The notes beneath the pieces are model-generated. The model was not told the origin of the DNA, ran no database searches, and saw only the letters and a program-made list of their open reading frames with translations. The position numbers and the translations under genes were made by a program. DNA of 64,000 bases from Arthrinium phaeospermum (Eukaryota > Ascomycota > Sordariomycetes > Amphisphaeriales > Apiosporaceae): NCBI GenBank assembly GCA_006503535.1, contig QYRS01000010.1:1-64000 (forward strand). The letters run 5' to 3'. Positions 63,591-64,000 of the stretch are shown here, in pieces (within the stretch, counting starts at the first letter, position 1; every line of letters begins with the position of its first letter).

Positions 63591-64000
63591 CTATTTCCCA
63601 CCCTTCTTCTTCTTCTTCTTGTTCTTTTTCTTCCCATCGCCCCCGACGGACGAGAGGGCTCAGCACCTGAGGCACCGTCAACGTGTGTTCCACTGCCTGC
63701 CGAACCCTCGCCGTCCTCCTCTGAGGCTTGGGACCTATTGTGACTGGGGCTTTCCACAACAAGTATCTCAGCCTCATCGCCCGAGGCCGTAGCCTCCAGA
63801 ACGACCTTTCGGATACCACCGGCTTCTACAACGTTTTCGGTGATGCTACCGCTGCGCACGTTGCCCCGCCGAAGCGCCCGCCTGTCTGGCAACAATGACC
63901 CAATACTACTACTACCGGACGCAGTTGTTGGCGAGCTGTCGTCGTCCCTCTGAAAGTCCTTTGTTTGCGTGCCACCCTCTGTTGGTTCAGTCGGGGCTTG
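63591..64000 (-). CDS. 3' end of an unidentified gene running off the right edge
   Basis: On the minus strand an open frame enters from the window edge (…FQRDDDSSPTTASGSSSIGSL) and continues through Ser/Glu/Gly-rich, disordered-looking sequence with RKVVLEATASGDEAEILVVE. After PSRPSG the reading frame becomes Arg-rich at the C run 63640-63644. With one extra base it would instead read DGKKKNKKKKKGGK and stop at 63593-63591, a far more usual lysine-rich C-terminus. Without correction it runs to a stop at about 63542. I do not recognise the protein. Confidence 0.55.

Overview
The window comes from a filamentous ascomycete (Pezizomycotina, probably Sordariomycetes; the class is an inference). 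The evidence is short GT-AG introns of about 50-100 bp with CTAAC/CTGAC-like branch sites, fungal gene families (phytochrome histidine kinase, copper-fist factor, fungal-type P-type ATPase, carboxymuconate cyclase), and a textbook trace of repeat-induced point mutation (RIP).

Region 1 (1 to about 16,140) is an extremely AT-rich island. CpA and TpG are almost absent while CpG survives, which is the RIP signature and not CpG decay. Two degenerate elements can be delimited. One is bounded by inverted repeats of about 530 bp (1-540 and 7780-8313); its interior is not recognisable. The other is a Ty3/Gypsy-type LTR retrotransposon (9485-16016) with paired LTRs, a polypurine tract and a wrecked reverse transcriptase/RNase H. 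The island ends sharply near 16,140.

Region 2 (17.4-36.9 kb) is gene-rich: an HP1 heterochromatin protein (-) only about 1.4 kb from the island, a conserved single-finger/coiled-coil protein (+), a fungal phytochrome hybrid histidine kinase (-), a plasma-membrane-type H+-ATPase (-) and a ketopantoate reductase-family protein (-).

Region 3 (36.9-44.0 kb) is mostly gene-free. It holds a 2.78 kb pogo/Fot1-like Tc1-mariner element (39,941-42,721) with 87-88 bp inverted repeats, a TA target duplication and a transposase broken by stops.

Region 4 (44.0-57.9 kb) carries a copper-fist transcription factor (+), a 2-oxoglutarate/Fe(II) oxygenase (-), COX15 heme A synthase (-), a CDF metal exporter (-) and a ZIP metal importer (+). 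The exporter and importer are divergently transcribed, so this stretch is biased toward metal handling.

Region 5 (59.7-64.0 kb) has a divergent pair for aromatic-ring catabolism, an intradiol dioxygenase (-) and a carboxy-cis,cis-muconate cyclase (+), and then the 3' end of an unidentified gene running off the right edge (-).

Six reading-frame breaks in otherwise well-conserved genes are all explained by one missing base in a short G/C homopolymer. They are more likely consensus errors than six pseudogenes. Exon coordinates below were worked out by eye from splice signals and frame closure.
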